From assembly GCA_039583875.1 (NCBI GenBank), contig CM077161.1, forward strand, positions 63,121,885 through 63,185,884: a stretch of DNA of 64,000 nt, in the 5' to 3' direction. A program made the translations under genes and the position numbers. Below the pieces are notes generated by a model. It made no database searches and was not told the origin of the DNA. It saw only the letters and a list, made by a program, of their open reading frames with translations. Of the stretch, positions 32,085 to 44,810 are shown one piece after another; within the stretch, counting starts at the first letter, position 1, and each line of letters opens with the position of its first letter. The DNA is from Platanthera guangdongensis. Taxonomy: Eukaryota; Streptophyta; Magnoliopsida; Asparagales; Orchidaceae.

Positions 32085-35000
32085 CTATTCTATGTTCAGC
32101 ATACCTAATTCAATTTTAAAATTATTGAATTTAGTTTCATCCAATAGATTAGTGAACATATCAGCAATTTGAAAACATGTATTGACAAATTCTAAACATA
32201 TATCCTCTTTTTCTACATAATCCCTAAGAAAATGATATCTTATTTTTATATGCTTTGTTCTACTATGAGAAACGAGATTATTAGCAATAGAAATAGCACT
32301 TGTAGAATCACAGAATAAATGGGTTTTACTTACCTGGATACCATAATCTTTAAGTTGATGATGTATCCACAACAGCTGTGCACATCATCTCCCTGCAGCT
32401 ACATACTCAGACTCAGCTGTGGAGACTGCCACACTAGTCTGCTTCTTACAGCACCATGACATCAATCTTCCTCCTAGAAATTGACAGGTGTATGTTGTGC
32501 TTTTCCTATCTTCTTTGCATCCTGCAAAGTCTGCATCTGAATATCTAGTCAGTATAAAATATCTATTCTTAGGATACCAATGGCCTAGATTAGGTGTGCC
32601 CTTAAGATATCTCAAAATCCTCTTAACAGCAGTATAATGAGATTATTTTGGGCAGGATTGGTACCTAGCACAGACACATGTAGCATACATGATGTCAGGT
32701 CTACTAGCAGTCAGATAAAGGTGGGAGCCAACTATCCCTCTATACAAATATTCATCTACAGGTTTTCCTGCATCATCTTTGCTTAAAGGCATACTTGTCC
32801 CTATTGGAGTTCTCATGGTAGTGGATGATTCCATACCATACTTCTTAATTAACTCCTGGGTGAACTTAGACTGAGATATGGACAAGCCATCATCAGTCTG
32901 TCTTACTTGGAGTCCCAAGAAGAACTTAAGTTCTCTTATACTGCTCATCTCAAACTTCCCTTGCATAAGTTTAGCAAACTTCCTACAAAGGTTGTTTTCA
33001 GTAGAACCAAATATTATATCATCAACATATATCTGGACTAGGATTATCTTCCCTTTGGATTCCCTAAGAAATAGAGTTTTGTCTATTTTCCCCCTTGAGA
33101 ATTTATTCTCAATGAGGAAAGTAGACAAGGTTTCATACCAAGCCCTTGGGGCTTGTTTCAAACCATATAGGGCTTTCCTAAGCCAATACACATAATTAGG
33201 ATATAGTGGATCAATAAAACCTGATGGCTGTTCTACATAGACTTCCTCCTTTAAGTCTCCATTCAGGAAGGCTGACTTAACATCCATTTGGAACATATTG
33301 AAACCCTGATAGGCTGCATAAGCTAGGAATAGACTTATTGCTTCCAACCTTGCCATAGGGGAAAATGTTTGATCAAAGTATATGCCCTCTTCCTGTATGT
33401 ATCCTTTGGCAACAAGCCTTGCCTTATTCTTAATTATGATCACACTCTCATCTAGCTTATTCTTATAGATCCACTTAGTCCCTATGACATTGTGGTATTA
33501 GGTTTAGGAACTAACTTCCAAACCTTGCATCTCCTGAATTGATTTAACTCCTCCTGCATAGCATCAATCCAGTGTGGATCTTGTATAGATTCTTTAAATC
33601 TTTTAGGTTCCTATTGAGACAAGAAGCTTGAGCATAGTACAGTGTTCAAGCTCATGCTTCTAGTTTGAACCCCTTGTCTAGGATCACCAATAATCTGGTG
33701 TATAAGATGATCCTTTAAATGTCTAACTGCTGGAGAAAGTCTGTCTACAGTTTGACTTTCTCCATTTTCTTCATTCTGCTGTTCTTCATGGTCTTCATCA
33801 GCATCTTGTGAGTCTTGTACTCCCCTTGGACAACAATCATCATTTTCCTCTACCTGCCTTGCAGGTTGATCTTCTTTGATAGTCAGCATGTCCATCTTCT
33901 CTTTTATACCTGTTGAGCTACAAGAACTACTTGGCAACTCACAGTTAATAAGTCTAGATTCATCAAATATAACATGAACAGACTCTTCTACAACTTAAGT
34001 TGTCAAGTTATAGATTCTATATGCCTTACTATTGTTGTTGTACCCAACAAATATACCATCCTGGTATTTGGCAGCAAACTTTATTAGGTAGGACTTGCCA
34101 TTGTTAAGCATATAGCACTTGCAACCAAAGATCCTGAAATAGGATACGTTTGGTTTTTTTGCCTTTCATAACCTCATAGGGTGTCTTTTTGTGGCCCTTA
34201 GTGATGGAAGCCCTATTGAGCACATGACATGCAGTGTTTACTACCACAGCCCAGAAATATTCTAGGAGAGAATTGTCACTCAATAGAGTTCTACCAGCCT
34301 CAATGAGAGTCCTATTCTTTCTTTCAGCAATTCCATTTTGCTGAGGAGTTCTTGGTGAGGAGAATTCCTAATGAATCCCAAATTCTTCACACAACTTTGT
34401 CATAGTTTCAGATTGAAATCCAGTTCCATGGTCACTTCTGATTTTTACCACTGAATTATTCAGTTCATTCTGAATTTGCTTAACAAAGTTGTAGAAAACA
34501 GTTGGGGTTTCAGATTTCTGCCTCAGAAAGAAAACCCATGAAAATCTAGAATAGTCATCTATAACCACAAATGTGTAGACTTTCCTACCTAGACTTTGAA
34601 CTAGCATTGGACCAAATAAATCCATATGCAAGAGGTATAAACACCTCACTGAGTCTTTGGTTTCAAGGCTATGAAAGGAGGATCTGGTCTGCTTGCCTTT
34701 TTGACAAGTTGAGCATATCACATCCTTAATGCACTTAACTTGAGGACGATTCCTCACTAACTCTTTATTAAAGAGTTGACCAATAGTCTTGTAGTTTAGA
34801 TGAGCTAGCCTCTTGTGCCATTTGACACAATGAGAGGCTTTCTCATCAGCTACCAGATAAATAGGAGAATCTTTATTCTCACTCACAAAGTTTAGGCAAT
34901 ACACATTTCCTTTCCTATAACCAGTCAACATGATCTTCTGATCACTTGACCTTTTAATATGACAACCATTCTTAATGAATGAAATGTCATATCCAAGATC

Positions 35001-35259
35001 ACTCAGTTGACTTATGCTTATCAAGTTATGTTTCAAACCCTTCACATAAGCCACTTGAGTGATAGTAATAGAGCTGTTAGAAATGTTACCAAATCCTTTG
35101 ATGACTCCTTTTTCAGAACCACCAAAGATTACTTTAGGTCCGTTCAATATGGGTGAGTAGTCCTTCAGCAATCCTCTTGTTCCAGTCATATGTCTGGAAC
35201 ATCCACTGTCCAAGTACCATAAAGGGGAATGGCCACTTGGACTTATCTGTAACAAATAA
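32085..35259 (-). pseudogene. pol: Sirevirus B pol: protease, integrase, RT, RNase H
   Basis: Protease WYLDSGCSRHMTG near 35210; integrase zinc module (HKRLAHLN, CSTCQKGKQ) and core (MDLFGP, IRSDHGTGF); RT with [10 protein letters not shown] and YVDDIIFGS; RNase H with SDADFAGC and AESEYVAA. Breaks: TAG at about 34368, a +1 base in a seven-T run at about 34154-34160, TAG at about 33611, a frame change near 33500, TAA at 32645-32643 (shared with Sirevirus A) and TGA at about 32384. It also differs in frame by one base from the gag stop, unlike Sirevirus A, where pol follows gag in frame. Confidence 0.9.
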
Positions 35260-37404
35260 TTACTTAACCTTAGAACCCAAATTGTTATTGGGTCCTTGGT
35301 TCAGGTTAGACTGAAATTTAGCATAATTTGTAACAGCCCTTCTTCCTGGTAAGCTGGCATTCATCCTGACACTAGTGTTATGCCAACAGTCATTGTCAAA
35401 GTGTCCCACCTTGCAACAACACCAGCACTTATATCTATTATACCTCTTTTTAGGTACAGTGTTTCTTTGCTTGAGTGCTGGATAACTCTTGTCATTCAGA
35501 ATGTCAGGCGTACCATGACCATGTATGATATCATGATCATTACTATTGGTAGGTTGTTGCACTTTTCTGAGAGCAATAGGGGGATTAAAGACAAGTGGCT
35601 TAACTGGGGATTTCATTTTCCTTTTGGAATTAGTTGCCCTAGTATTTCCTTTAAAACCCAATCCTGTCTTACCCTTTTGAGACACAAAGTCATCAATTAA
35701 GAGACGGACAGATTTTGGCTTAGAGAAACGAGCCACTAAATCTTTTTCCTTCTGAAGTATGACTTCCAGACTTTTGATTTGATCACTTTTGAATGTGATT
35801 GTTCTCATCTGAATAACAGTTATATTTTTCAGCTTGTCAATCTCATTCATCTTCTAATCCAGCAGCTTTTCTGAATCAGATGCAGCCAACTTAAGAGCTT
35901 CAATTTACTTAGCCTGAATTTTAGTTAGGTTTTTGCATCTCTTAAATGCCTGCAGCAAATCACCATATTCATCTATAAGTTGATGAATATCTCCTTCAGA
36001 TTCAGATCCATCAACATCTCTTGATGCAGATGCTTCTGATTCTGAGCTAGTGAAATAATCAGAATCTTTAGATAAGCTTTTTACCTTACTTGGACTAGGG
36101 TTATCCTGGCAGTGATCTTCATCAGTCAGGGCCATCAGCGCTTTGCACTGATGATCTTCAGTTCCATTTATTGAGTCCAGCAATTGCAAGAACTCAGTCT
36201 CTTCTTCTATTGCAAACAGACCAATATAAGCATCAGCAACAGATTCAGAATCTGAAGATGATGGATCTGTCCAGCTTTTCTCTTTCTTTACTACAAAGGA
36301 CTTCTCCTTCTTGTTCTTATTCTAAGACTTCTTCTTATGTGCAGATTCATTTCTTTTGTCTGGACAATCAGCTACTACATGTCCAGGTCTGTTGCAGCAA
36401 TAGCACACAATATTTATAGTTGTTGATTTAATAGGTTTTGACCTACTCTTGTCCTTTCTAGATGACTTCCTTTTCGAATAATACTCATCCTTGTACTGAG
36501 AGGAGGATGGCTTAGTTCTCCACTATTTCTTCTTCAAAAATCTCCGAAACTTCCTTGTGAACGCAGCAAAGTACTCATCAGAATGATTGGTGTCTGAGGT
36601 GTGACTATCTGAACTTTCAGAGATCACTTCTGCAGCTTTCTTAGGAGGAGATGGAGACATCCTCCTGTCCTTTCTTTTGGCTTCTGCCTTGAAGGCCACT
36701 GACTTTTCTCTATGATCAACTTTAGTATTTTTCTCTTCCTCCTTTCTGACCATGAGTTGCATTTCATAAGAAAGCAATTTGCCAAATAATGTTGGAGGAG
36801 AGATTTCTGTCAGTCTGGACACTTCCTTGATGGCACAGATCTTGGTGTCCCAATCCTTACTCAAAGATCTAAGGAATTTATCATTCAACTCATATGTACT
36901 AAATACCCTTCCAAATGACATTAGTTCAATCACAATTCTGAAGAACGTCTTGTAACATTCAGTGATGCAGTCTGATTTGCTTTGCCTGAAGCTCTCATAT
37001 TTCTGATTAAGCATTGACTTTCTATCTTGTCTAACTTCTTCTAATCCCTCCATGTAGACTATCAATATATCGCACATCTCCTTGGAGGTTTTATAGTGAA
37101 TCAGATTTTGGAATGTTGAATCATCTATGGCACTCACTATAATAGTCTGAGCTCTTTTGTCCATAGTAGCCAAGATAATCTCATCCTTAGTCATTTCTGA
37201 AAAGTCTTTTAGTGTCCTCTGATTAGCATCAAGAACTGAGACTTTCATTGGAATATAAGGCCCTTCCTTAACAGTTATATATATTCTTGGATCAGATGCT
37301 TCCATAAACAATCTGACCCTTTCTTTCTATATTCCAAAGATTTCCTTCATGCATATGGGCAACTTCATGGAACCAAGTTCCATATGATTTTCTCCTGAAC
37401 CCAT
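35260..37404 (-). pseudogene. gag: Sirevirus B gag
   Basis: ATG at 37404 (MGSGENHMELGSMKL). The capsid-like part (FMEASDPRIYITVKEGPYIPMK; LNQKYESFRQSKSDCI; ELNDKFLRSLSKDWDTK) is open from 37311 to 36523. A TAG replaces Trp at about 37328; further stops are at about 36523, 36323 and near 35904-35850. Two CCHC knuckles are visible: CYCCNRPGHVVADC near 36390 and CWCCCKVGHFDNDC near 35410. The C-terminus GSKVK-TAA (35262-35260) is identical in position to Sirevirus A. Confidence 0.88.
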
Positions 37405-37465
37405 GTGTTCTAATTTAGTCTGCCTCACAGATCTTACTCAGACTGTTAAGTCTATGTTTGAGTAA

Positions 37466-37481
37466 CCTCCCTCTAATACCA
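37466..37481 (-). other. Sirevirus B primer-binding site
   Basis: Minus strand TGGTATTAGAGGGAGG, an iMet-type site with one change (C to T) in the otherwise shared TGGTATCAGAGGGA core. Two bases from the LTR. Confidence 0.8.
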
Positions 37482-37483
37482 CT

Positions 37484-39265
37484 TGAAAGAATTGGTTTCA
37501 AGAATTGGTTTCAAGATAACCTCCCTCTGGTACAATTCCTTTTTACACTAAGGCAGAATATAAATTCAGTTAATCACATAGAATCAAACAGATCTACTAC
37601 TACCATATCATAGAAATCACACAATCACACACAATCACAGATGGCACACAGTTTTATAGTGGTTCCCCAAATGATGGGTACATCCACTTTCCCCTTCGCC
37701 TATCTAGTAATGTGCTAGATTCGGCCTAACTTCTTCCTTCCTTCTCAGATCTATAAATCTTACAGCTTAGAAACCAGTCAAGGTTCCTACAACACAGAGT
37801 GAGTCCACACTCCTACAACTCAGGCAATTAAGCCCTACCTCAGTCTTCACCCAGGCCTACAACTCAGAGAATCAAATCTCCTACCTCAGGCACATAGCCC
37901 TACCTCAGCCTTCCCAAGGCCTACAACTCAGAGATGTAAATCTCCTACCTATGGCACTCAGCCCTACCTCAGCCTTTATAAATTAGGCTTACAACTCAGA
38001 TCGATAATGATCTTACAGAAAAATGATAAAAATAAGTTGTATCTTCCACCCAAGTTGAGAGAGAATGGGTAGAAAGATTTTTTGATCAGTTCTTGAAAAA
38101 TCTGATTACTCAGAAATCAACATGTCTTTGGCTTTCTTCAAAGCTTCTTGAATCTGAACACATAAGGTTGAATTTCTTGAAGATGATCTTCAATCAGCTT
38201 CCTTCTTAAAATCCAGAAATCAAGTTGAATTCTTCTTTGCAGATTAGTTCAGGATCTGCTCTAAAGAGACTAGTTGATGATAGTCTCTTTCTTCACTTGA
38301 ATTGTTAGATCTCTCTCTCTCTACAAATTCTTTTGAAGATATGTTGAAATTCTTCACTTAGATCCACACGAAATCTCTGACTGGATTTCCTTGTGTATGT
38401 TGGATCTTCTGTTGCAATTGTGATTTCGTGTACTTCGTTTTTTTTCGTTCTTCTTACTTCTTGTTCTATTGATAGAATCTGTCTTTATATAGACTTCATC
38501 CAAGGTTACCGGCTGATCCAGTTGCTAACTAACTTCTGACAGATTTGACAGTTACAGTAGACCTGTTGGTTATAGCACCTGTCAAGTCTTCCAGTCACTT
38601 CTTGAAACTTTGTCTCTATCAGCAAAATGTCGAGTCTGAACTTCACATATGACGACATAAGTAGACTAAGTGTCGACATAATCTTTGGTGGTGTCGACAC
38701 AGCTCTCATGGTGTCGACACTGCTTCTTGACATACCTTATGTAAGAATGTGTCGACATAAGTCTTGTGTGTCGACACAAGAACTTCTTATCTTGACACAA
38801 TTGACTTAGAAGAAATTCTGGTGTATGTGTGTCGACACACGTCCTGTGTGTCGATACAGTTGATGTCCACTGAACTCTCTGTATGTCGACACAAGTCTTG
38901 TGTGTCGACACATTTGATGTCGACTGAGCTTTCTATGTGTCGACACAAGTCCTGTGTGTCGACACAGTTGATGTCGACTGAGCTTTCTGAGTGTCGACTG
39001 AACTTTCTGTGTGGCGACACTGCTTCTCCAAGTGTCAACACAATTGACTCCAGGTGTCGACACAGCTTTTCCCAAGTGTCGACACAAGTCTTCACAAGTA
39101 TCTACACAGCTTCTTTTGGTGTCGACTCATGGACTTAGAAACTTTTCCTGCATATTCTTAACCTGCACATATAAACTCAAAACAACATCAAATACACCTT
39201 GATGAATATCATTGAGCTATGTTAGGCTTCTCCAAATCTGGTACACATTTTCAATGTACCCAACA
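37484..39265 (-). repeat. Sirevirus B 5' LTR (1782 bp)
   Basis: TGAAAGAATTGG ... CCCAACA on the plus strand. The inner end carries a duplicated AAGAATTGGTTTC and a phrase resembling the primer-site flank (ACCTCCCTCTGGTAC). Palindrome array at about 38640-39130. TATA box CTATATAAAGAC at 38492-38481 (minus). Confidence 0.92.
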
Positions 39266-39994
39266 CTACGTACTTGTCGAAGATAGCGAGCATACATCAC
39301 TGGAATGTAGCTGTCGGATTGTATAATCCAAACGGCATTCTTCGGTAAGCGAAGGTGCTGAAGGGACAAGTAAACATAGTTTTCTCCTAGTCCTCGGGAG
39401 AGATGGGGATTTGAAAGTACCCCGAAAGATCATCGAGAAAATAGTAAAAGCTATGGCTGGATAATCGTTCTAAAATTTGATCAATGAACGGCAAGGGAAA
39501 GTGGTCGTTGCGGGTGGCGTCGTTTAACTTACGATAGTCAATACACATTTGCCACCCCGTTATCGTACGCGTCGGGATTATGTCATTATTCTCCTTACTA
39601 ACTACAGTTATCCGTCCCTTTTTGGCACTATCTAGAGTGGGTTAACCCACTTACTATCAGAGATAGGATAGATAATTCTTGCGTCTAAGAGTTTCATAAC
39701 TTCGCCATTTACGACTTCTTTCATATTTGGATTTATACAGTGCTGAAGTTGGATTGAATTACACGAATTATCTTCCATTAGGATTTTGTGTGTACAGAAA
39801 AATGGGCTTATGCCCTTGATATCTGCTATTTGCCAGACAATGGCTCAGCAATGTTTACGTAACATTAGTAGGAGCTTATCATTTTGCACTTCGGTTAAGT
39901 AGGCCAAAACTATTACTGGTAGCTTGGAGTCTTTCTCTAAGAAGGCATACCTAAGATGATCGGGTAGTTCCTTTAATTCCAGGGTGGGGGTTCT
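39266..39994 (-). pseudogene. pol: Athila reverse transcriptase, N-terminal part
   Basis: Reading the minus strand, RT blocks are clear despite many stops and shifts: ADIKGISPFFC, NPNMKEVV, YPISDSKWVNP, CIDYRKLNDATRNDHFPLPFIDQ, ILERLSS, SGYFQIP and FAYRRMPFGLYNP. It stops at the Sirevirus B insertion before the catalytic DD block. At least five stops are visible and no long open frame remains. Confidence 0.85.
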
Positions 39995-40762
39995 TCATAC
40001 GATGTTTTTGAAATTCTTTTTTTTTTCAAAAACTATGTCTTCGTACACCTTTACTTTATACGGAAAATTGGAAGGAGTGGAGCTAATGGCCTTGGCCTCT
40101 TCTTGCAGAGATTCATTTGGAAGAGTTGAAGAAAAACAAAAATCAAAAAATTCACTTTTAATTTCAGAAAAGTAGTAGGAAGATTCTTCACCTAAGGCAT
40201 CTAAGAAAAAATAGGAGTCATCATTCTCTAGGGTATTCTTCATCGAAGGGGTGATAGAGAAAGTCACTTCTTCGTCGCCTACTCGTAGGAAGAGCTTGCC
40301 ATTGCTTATGTCAATGATAGCTCGAGAGGTGGCAAGGAAGGATTTGCCAAGGATAAAGGGGACCTCAACGTCTTCTTCGATATCCAAAATGATAAAATCT
40401 ACCGGGAATATGAATTTGTCGACTTTAACTAAGACATCCTCCACGATTCCTAACAGGTACTTCACAGATCTATCAGCAAGCTGGATACTCATGCGTGTGG
40501 GGTTGAGGCTACCAATTCCTAACTTCTTGAACAATGAGAGGGGCATCAAGTTGATACTCGCACCTAAGTCAGCCAATGCGTCCATGACAAAAAGATTACC
40601 AAAGACACACGGAATAGAAAAACTACCCGAATCACTGAACTTCTTTGGTAAACCATTTGTCAAGACCGCAGAGCACTCATCATTTATCGTGACATGCGAC
40701 AAGTTTTCTAACTTCTTTTTACTAGTCAGTAGGTCCTTAAGGTACTTAGCGTACTTCGACAT
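39995..40762 (-). pseudogene. pol: Athila aspartic protease region
   Basis: An open stretch of 255 codons. The retropepsin motif is DALADLGASINLMPLSLF, with Asp-Leu-Gly in place of the Asp-Thr/Ser-Gly of most retroviral proteases, as is usual in Athila. The flap-side block PFILGKSFLATSRAIID follows. The N-terminal KMSKYAKYLKDLLTSKKKL marks the gag-protease link. The open frame is notable because RT next to it is heavily damaged. The protease would mature the Gag-Pol particle. Confidence 0.88.
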
Positions 40763-42201
40763 TTGGGAATTGCTTCGTGGAAGGGTAGATTTATGTTGAT
40801 TTGCTTAAATATTTCTAGGAATGGGAGTATTGATCATCCAGACGTTGCTTGCTAAGTTCGGAAGGGTATAGTCGAGTTGGAATATTTTTAAAGATGGGTG
40901 GTGGAATGAGATCTTTTACTTTAACACGGAGAGGGGTGATAACTTCTTCTTCAGTAGTGGGTGAAATGATAAAAATTTTCTTGGCGGAGGGTTGATTTTT
41001 TAAAATGGGGGCGGATCTTTGATTTTTTAAAATGGAGGCGGAGCTTGCCTCGGGCTCTTCGCTAACCATACTAGAAACTTGCTTCCCACTCCGAAGAATT
41101 ATAGCTTTCGCTTGCTCTCTCAGGTTGAGCTCGTTGTTTGCAGGAAGAGACTGGCGGGTCGCTCAGAAATAATTTTTGTGAGTTGTCCTACTTGATTTTC
41201 TAAACTTTTAACGGTCCCGATTAGCGTTCTTATAGTAGCATCATTACCAATCATATATTTTGAAAACATTTCCTCCAAACTTGGAGGTTTTGGAAAATTC
41301 TGAGGAGGTGGTGGTGGTGCAGAAAAATCATTTTGTGGTGGCGGGCGCATTTCGTTCGAGGGATTACTCCACGAAAAGTTCGTGTGGTTACGTAAAGCGG
41401 GATTATAACTATTCGGAAAAGCGAAACCCGCAGCAGGAAAATTAGCAGCAGAAAAATTATGAAAAGTGTTTCTAGGCATATTATTAACAAAATTTAATTG
41501 TTCGGCAGCAGGAGTTGCAGATTCTCATACCTGAGGGGCGGAGGCAGCAGTCATCTCTGTTCTCTTTTTGCTTAAAATTTCCACATGCAGAGCTAGCTGG
41601 GAGACGTTGTCCACTTCAAATATACCAGTAGGCTTGTTTGGGTGGGACCTAGGCACATTCCATTGGTATGTGTTCATGGCCATCTCCTCGAAAAGCTCAA
41701 GATCTGCTTCTAGGGTTTTTTGGTTTAAGTTACAACCGGAAGCTGTGTCTATCATTTGCTTTATGCTTTGATTTCTCCCGTTATAAAACATATGTACCTG
41801 CAACCATATATAGGAAGCTCGTGATGGCGACATCATCTTAAGAGTTCTTTAAATCTTTCCCAGGTTTCATACAAGGTTTCAGAAACTATATGTCCAAAGT
41901 AAGAAATATCGTTCCTAAGTTTTGCGGTTTTAGCTGGCATAAAATAATTTTCCAGAAATTTTTCGGTTAGCTGATCCCAGGTGGTGATGCAATTTTTTGG
42001 TTGAGTGTTCAGCCATTACTTAGCCTTAGTTCTAAGGGAGAAAGGGAAGAGTCTTAGCCTAATAGAATCATTTGCAACATCATTGATTTTAAAGGTGTCA
42101 CAAATCTCAAGAAAGCTTGCTATATGTGGGTTCGAAAATTCATCTTGAAGTCCATCAAATTGCACATACTGTTGCTCCATTTGAATTATGCTAGGCTTAA
42201 G
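40763..42201 (-). pseudogene. gag: Athila gag, main part
   Basis: Continues from 46122 across the small element. Visible: QYVQFDGLQDEFSNPHIASF, FLEICDTFKINDVANDSIRL, RLFPFSLRTKAK followed by TAA where Glu or Gln is expected, TWDQLTEKFLENYF, LYETWERFKELLR, VHMFYNGRNQSIKQMIDTA and ELFEEMAMNTYQW. A Pro/Asn-rich part (41479-41250) and the helical VKSLENQVGQLTKIISERP segment come next. Several stops and shifts are present (about 42016, 41850, 41527 and 41120-41070). Confidence 0.85.
42197..42201. repeat. Target-site duplication TTAAG, left of the small element
   Basis: Perfect match to 46117-46121; removing the insertion restores the Athila gag sequence across the site. Confidence 0.95.
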
Positions 42202-43526
42202 TGAAAGTGATAGATCTTAACTAAGCAGATTATCACAGCACAAATACAAGATAAGAAATGTAGAAAGAAATCAAGCAACATAGAAGAGACAAAAGGAAAT
42301 TTATGGTGGTTCCCCAAATCTGGGTAGTCCACTCTTCTACCACCCTGGTAGAAATCCACTCAGGTTTTTGATCAGGTGACTGCCACCAATGGGTTTTGAT
42401 CAGGTCCCCAAAAACCAAACCCTCAAGTCTTTTGATAAGGAGACTTGCAACCAGGAATCACTTTTGAAGGGACATGACAACCCTTTGTACATGAGGCGGT
42501 GAGAGAGTAATATTATCTTCTCGGACAACAATCAGAGAGAATATTCAAGTGGAATGATGTTAGCAAAGGCTCCCCCTGAGATATTGATTGGTTCAGGTAT
42601 GCTGGAAGCTTTGCTTCAGGGTGATAGGCCTTTAATCTTTAGGCCTGGACCAGAGTATCTTCAGGAACTTCTGACTGATAAAGTATTTGTTGTCCTTGAA
42701 GTTGTCCTGTAGAAATGAAGGAAGAAGAAGACTCTTGATAGTGATGGGTTGTTCTTCTTCTTCTTCAGATGGCTGTTATTACTCTGGTCTAGAGCTTCAA
42801 GTTACTGTAGTGATATTGCCCTTCTGTATCTATCTGTGTATTGTTGTATTGTTGTCTGATCTATCTTCTTCCTGTATTTGAATTCCGTAGACTTTATGGC
42901 GGAAGAAACATTCCCGAGAGTGAAGATGCTTTGAAAATTGATCCTCACTTAATTCTTTTGTAACTGTCCGTTTGAACGGCTATTTTCACTGGGTATGTTG
43001 ACTGTAATTAATCATCAATTAATTCTGCAAACTTTTCTGATTGTTCAGAAATCGTCGACCTGAACATTCGTCGAGTTCATCAATCGTCGACCTGAGTTCG
43101 ACATTCGTCGAACTCAGCTAGAATCGTCGAGCTGAAAATCTTGTCTGCGTTCGTCGACCGAAGCTTGCAGTTCGTCGAGCTTAGTTTCTATTTCGTCGAG
43201 CTGAGAAACTGACTTGCTAATTTTGTCGAGCTGAGCAAGTGTTGTCCACCAATCGTCGACTTGAGTTCAAAGTTCATCAAACTCAGCTTCTGTCATCATT
43301 CGTCGACCTGAGCTTTCGTCGTTCGTCGAACTACGTTCGACGATCGTCGAGTTGATTCTCTGACTTTGTCTAAACTGTATTTCTTAGACTTCTTTTCTGC
43401 AATACTGGAAAGTTCTTCTGAACGGCCAACCCTGGGAAAAGTCCTATGACCCATGACTATACATGTTGGGTCAATCTAATATTCCTAATAGTGTTCTTTA
43501 CCCAAATCAGAACTAGTGTTCCAACA
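42202..43526 (-). repeat. Small element 3' LTR (1325 bp)
   Basis: On the minus strand TGTTGGAACAC ... CACTTTCA. A TCGTCGA-rich palindromic array lies at 43040-43345, including arms of 11 bp around a 4-bp centre at 43092-43117. Confidence 0.93.
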
Positions 43527-44041
43527 ATCTCCCCCTATTTGGGTAAGGACACTATTTATATAAACATATGTAAAATACAATTTAATTAAATACAATTTCC
43601 CCATAAATCTGGATCAAAAACTACTACTGATGTTGTTGCTGCTAGAATTTCTGTAGCTCCAATTATAGGCATTTCCCCCTATTTGCATAGCCACTATTCC
43701 TCTGTGATAAAACAAACAAACTCCCCCTAATTACATTTCCTTGCACAAATCCAACAGCCACTGATATCCTGTAAATTTACTGGACTGAATTCTTTTCCTG
43801 CAAGGAGATGTTAGGAGTTCTGGACCCAGATAAACTTGGGTCTTGGTTCTCTTTTAAAATAATCAGAAATAAAAGAATAAAAATCGATGTTTTGAAATTC
43901 TGAGTTCGACGAATGAGAGTACTTTCGTCTAGCTGAGTTCGACGAGTGATATTGAGATCGTCGATATCTATTCACAGAATGATAATAATTGTTTTTTGTG
44001 ATCCATTTTCGTCGATCTCTGTTCGACGAATGATATTTATT
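43527..44041 (-). other. Small element 3' interior: three polypurine-like tracts and an internal TCGTCGA/TTCGACGAA array
   Basis: Minus-strand purine tracts lie next to the LTR (43527-43540) and at about 43673-43685 and 43721-43732. The TTCGACGAA/TCGTCGA array covers about 43905-44155, extending into the gag tail. No ORF is credible here. Confidence 0.7.
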
Positions 44042-44698
44042 TCATCGAGCACAAATTCCTGAACAGTTCAAAACAAAATCTTTGTTCAGAGATCGTCGAT
44101 CTGAGTTCGACGAATAGGATTGATTTCGTCGATCTCCGTTCGACGAATTATTTTGAACTAAGATTTTCTGAAGATTTATACCTGATGAAAGATCAAGGGT
44201 AGAGATTACCTGATCTTTTTCTTTTGATTCACATTCTGGTTCTTCAGATTCTTCAGCATAGCTACTGCGAGAAGCATCTATTGCCATTAGGAAAAATTCT
44301 CTTGCTCTTGCTTCATCTTCATCACTCCAGGATTCAGCTTCAATTATTCATTCTTTTGCTGATCTAGCAGCCATTGCTGTGATGGAGTCCTACATCTCTT
44401 TTGCAGATGAACATTCAGCAAGATCTTCAAAAATGTCATCAGACATTGATTGTGCTAGAATGTTCATTGCTTGTGCATCAGCAATCTTCATAATTTTCTG
44501 GGCATCTGTCCATTGAGATGATGGAACAGTATTTGGACTTGTTGTTTGCTGAGTTTGAGCTGCACCTGACAAAATAGATTTAACGATGTTTTCATCAATG
44601 AAGTCCATATAAAACCTAATCCTTGTCTTCCATGATGCAAATTTATCTAGATTGCACATGAGCAGTCTGGTGCTTGAAAAATCTGCAATATGTGCCAT
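44042..44698 (-). pseudogene. gag: Small element gag (truncated copia gag)
   Basis: Start at the ATG at 44698 (MAHIADFSSTRLL), just inside the leader. Copia gag N-terminal features: FASWKTRIRFYMDFIDENI, then SSQWTDAQKIMKIADAQAMN and DIFEDLAECSSAKEM. Two in-frame stops follow (TAG at 44392-44390, replacing Trp in KEMW; TGA at about 44349). An acidic tail (SYAEESEEPECESKEKD) ends the frame at 44042. No CCHC knuckle is seen, so the protein is shorter than a complete copia Gag. It may act as a dominant partner in particles made by a full-length relative. Confidence 0.75.
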
Positions 44699-44792
44699 GA
44701 TAAAACTCAAAAAATTCTTAAAATCTATCAAAGGATCTTTGTGGTTCAGGTGTTAGCCTGTGGAACCACTAAGCTGTGGTATTTTTAACCAA

Positions 44793-44808
44793 CCTGGCTC
44801 TGATACCA
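44793..44808 (-). other. Small element primer-binding site, tRNA-iMet
   Basis: Minus strand TGGTATCAGAGCCAGG, full complement of the initiator tRNA-Met 3' end, two bases from the LTR. Confidence 0.92.
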
Positions 44809-44810
44809 AT

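Larger units (their letters stand above)
25399..39265 (-). mobile_element. Sirevirus B (Ty1/copia), nearly full-length but broken
   Basis: Minus-strand order from the right: 5' LTR (37484-39265), iMet-type primer site, gag, pol, palindrome spacer, third ORF, polypurine tract, 3' LTR (25399-26797, truncated by T1). A solo LTR of another subfamily is inserted at 28755-30661. Right flank CTACG continues an Athila RT gene, so B inserted there. Same family as Sirevirus A but a distinct subfamily, judged by LTR differences. Confidence 0.92.
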
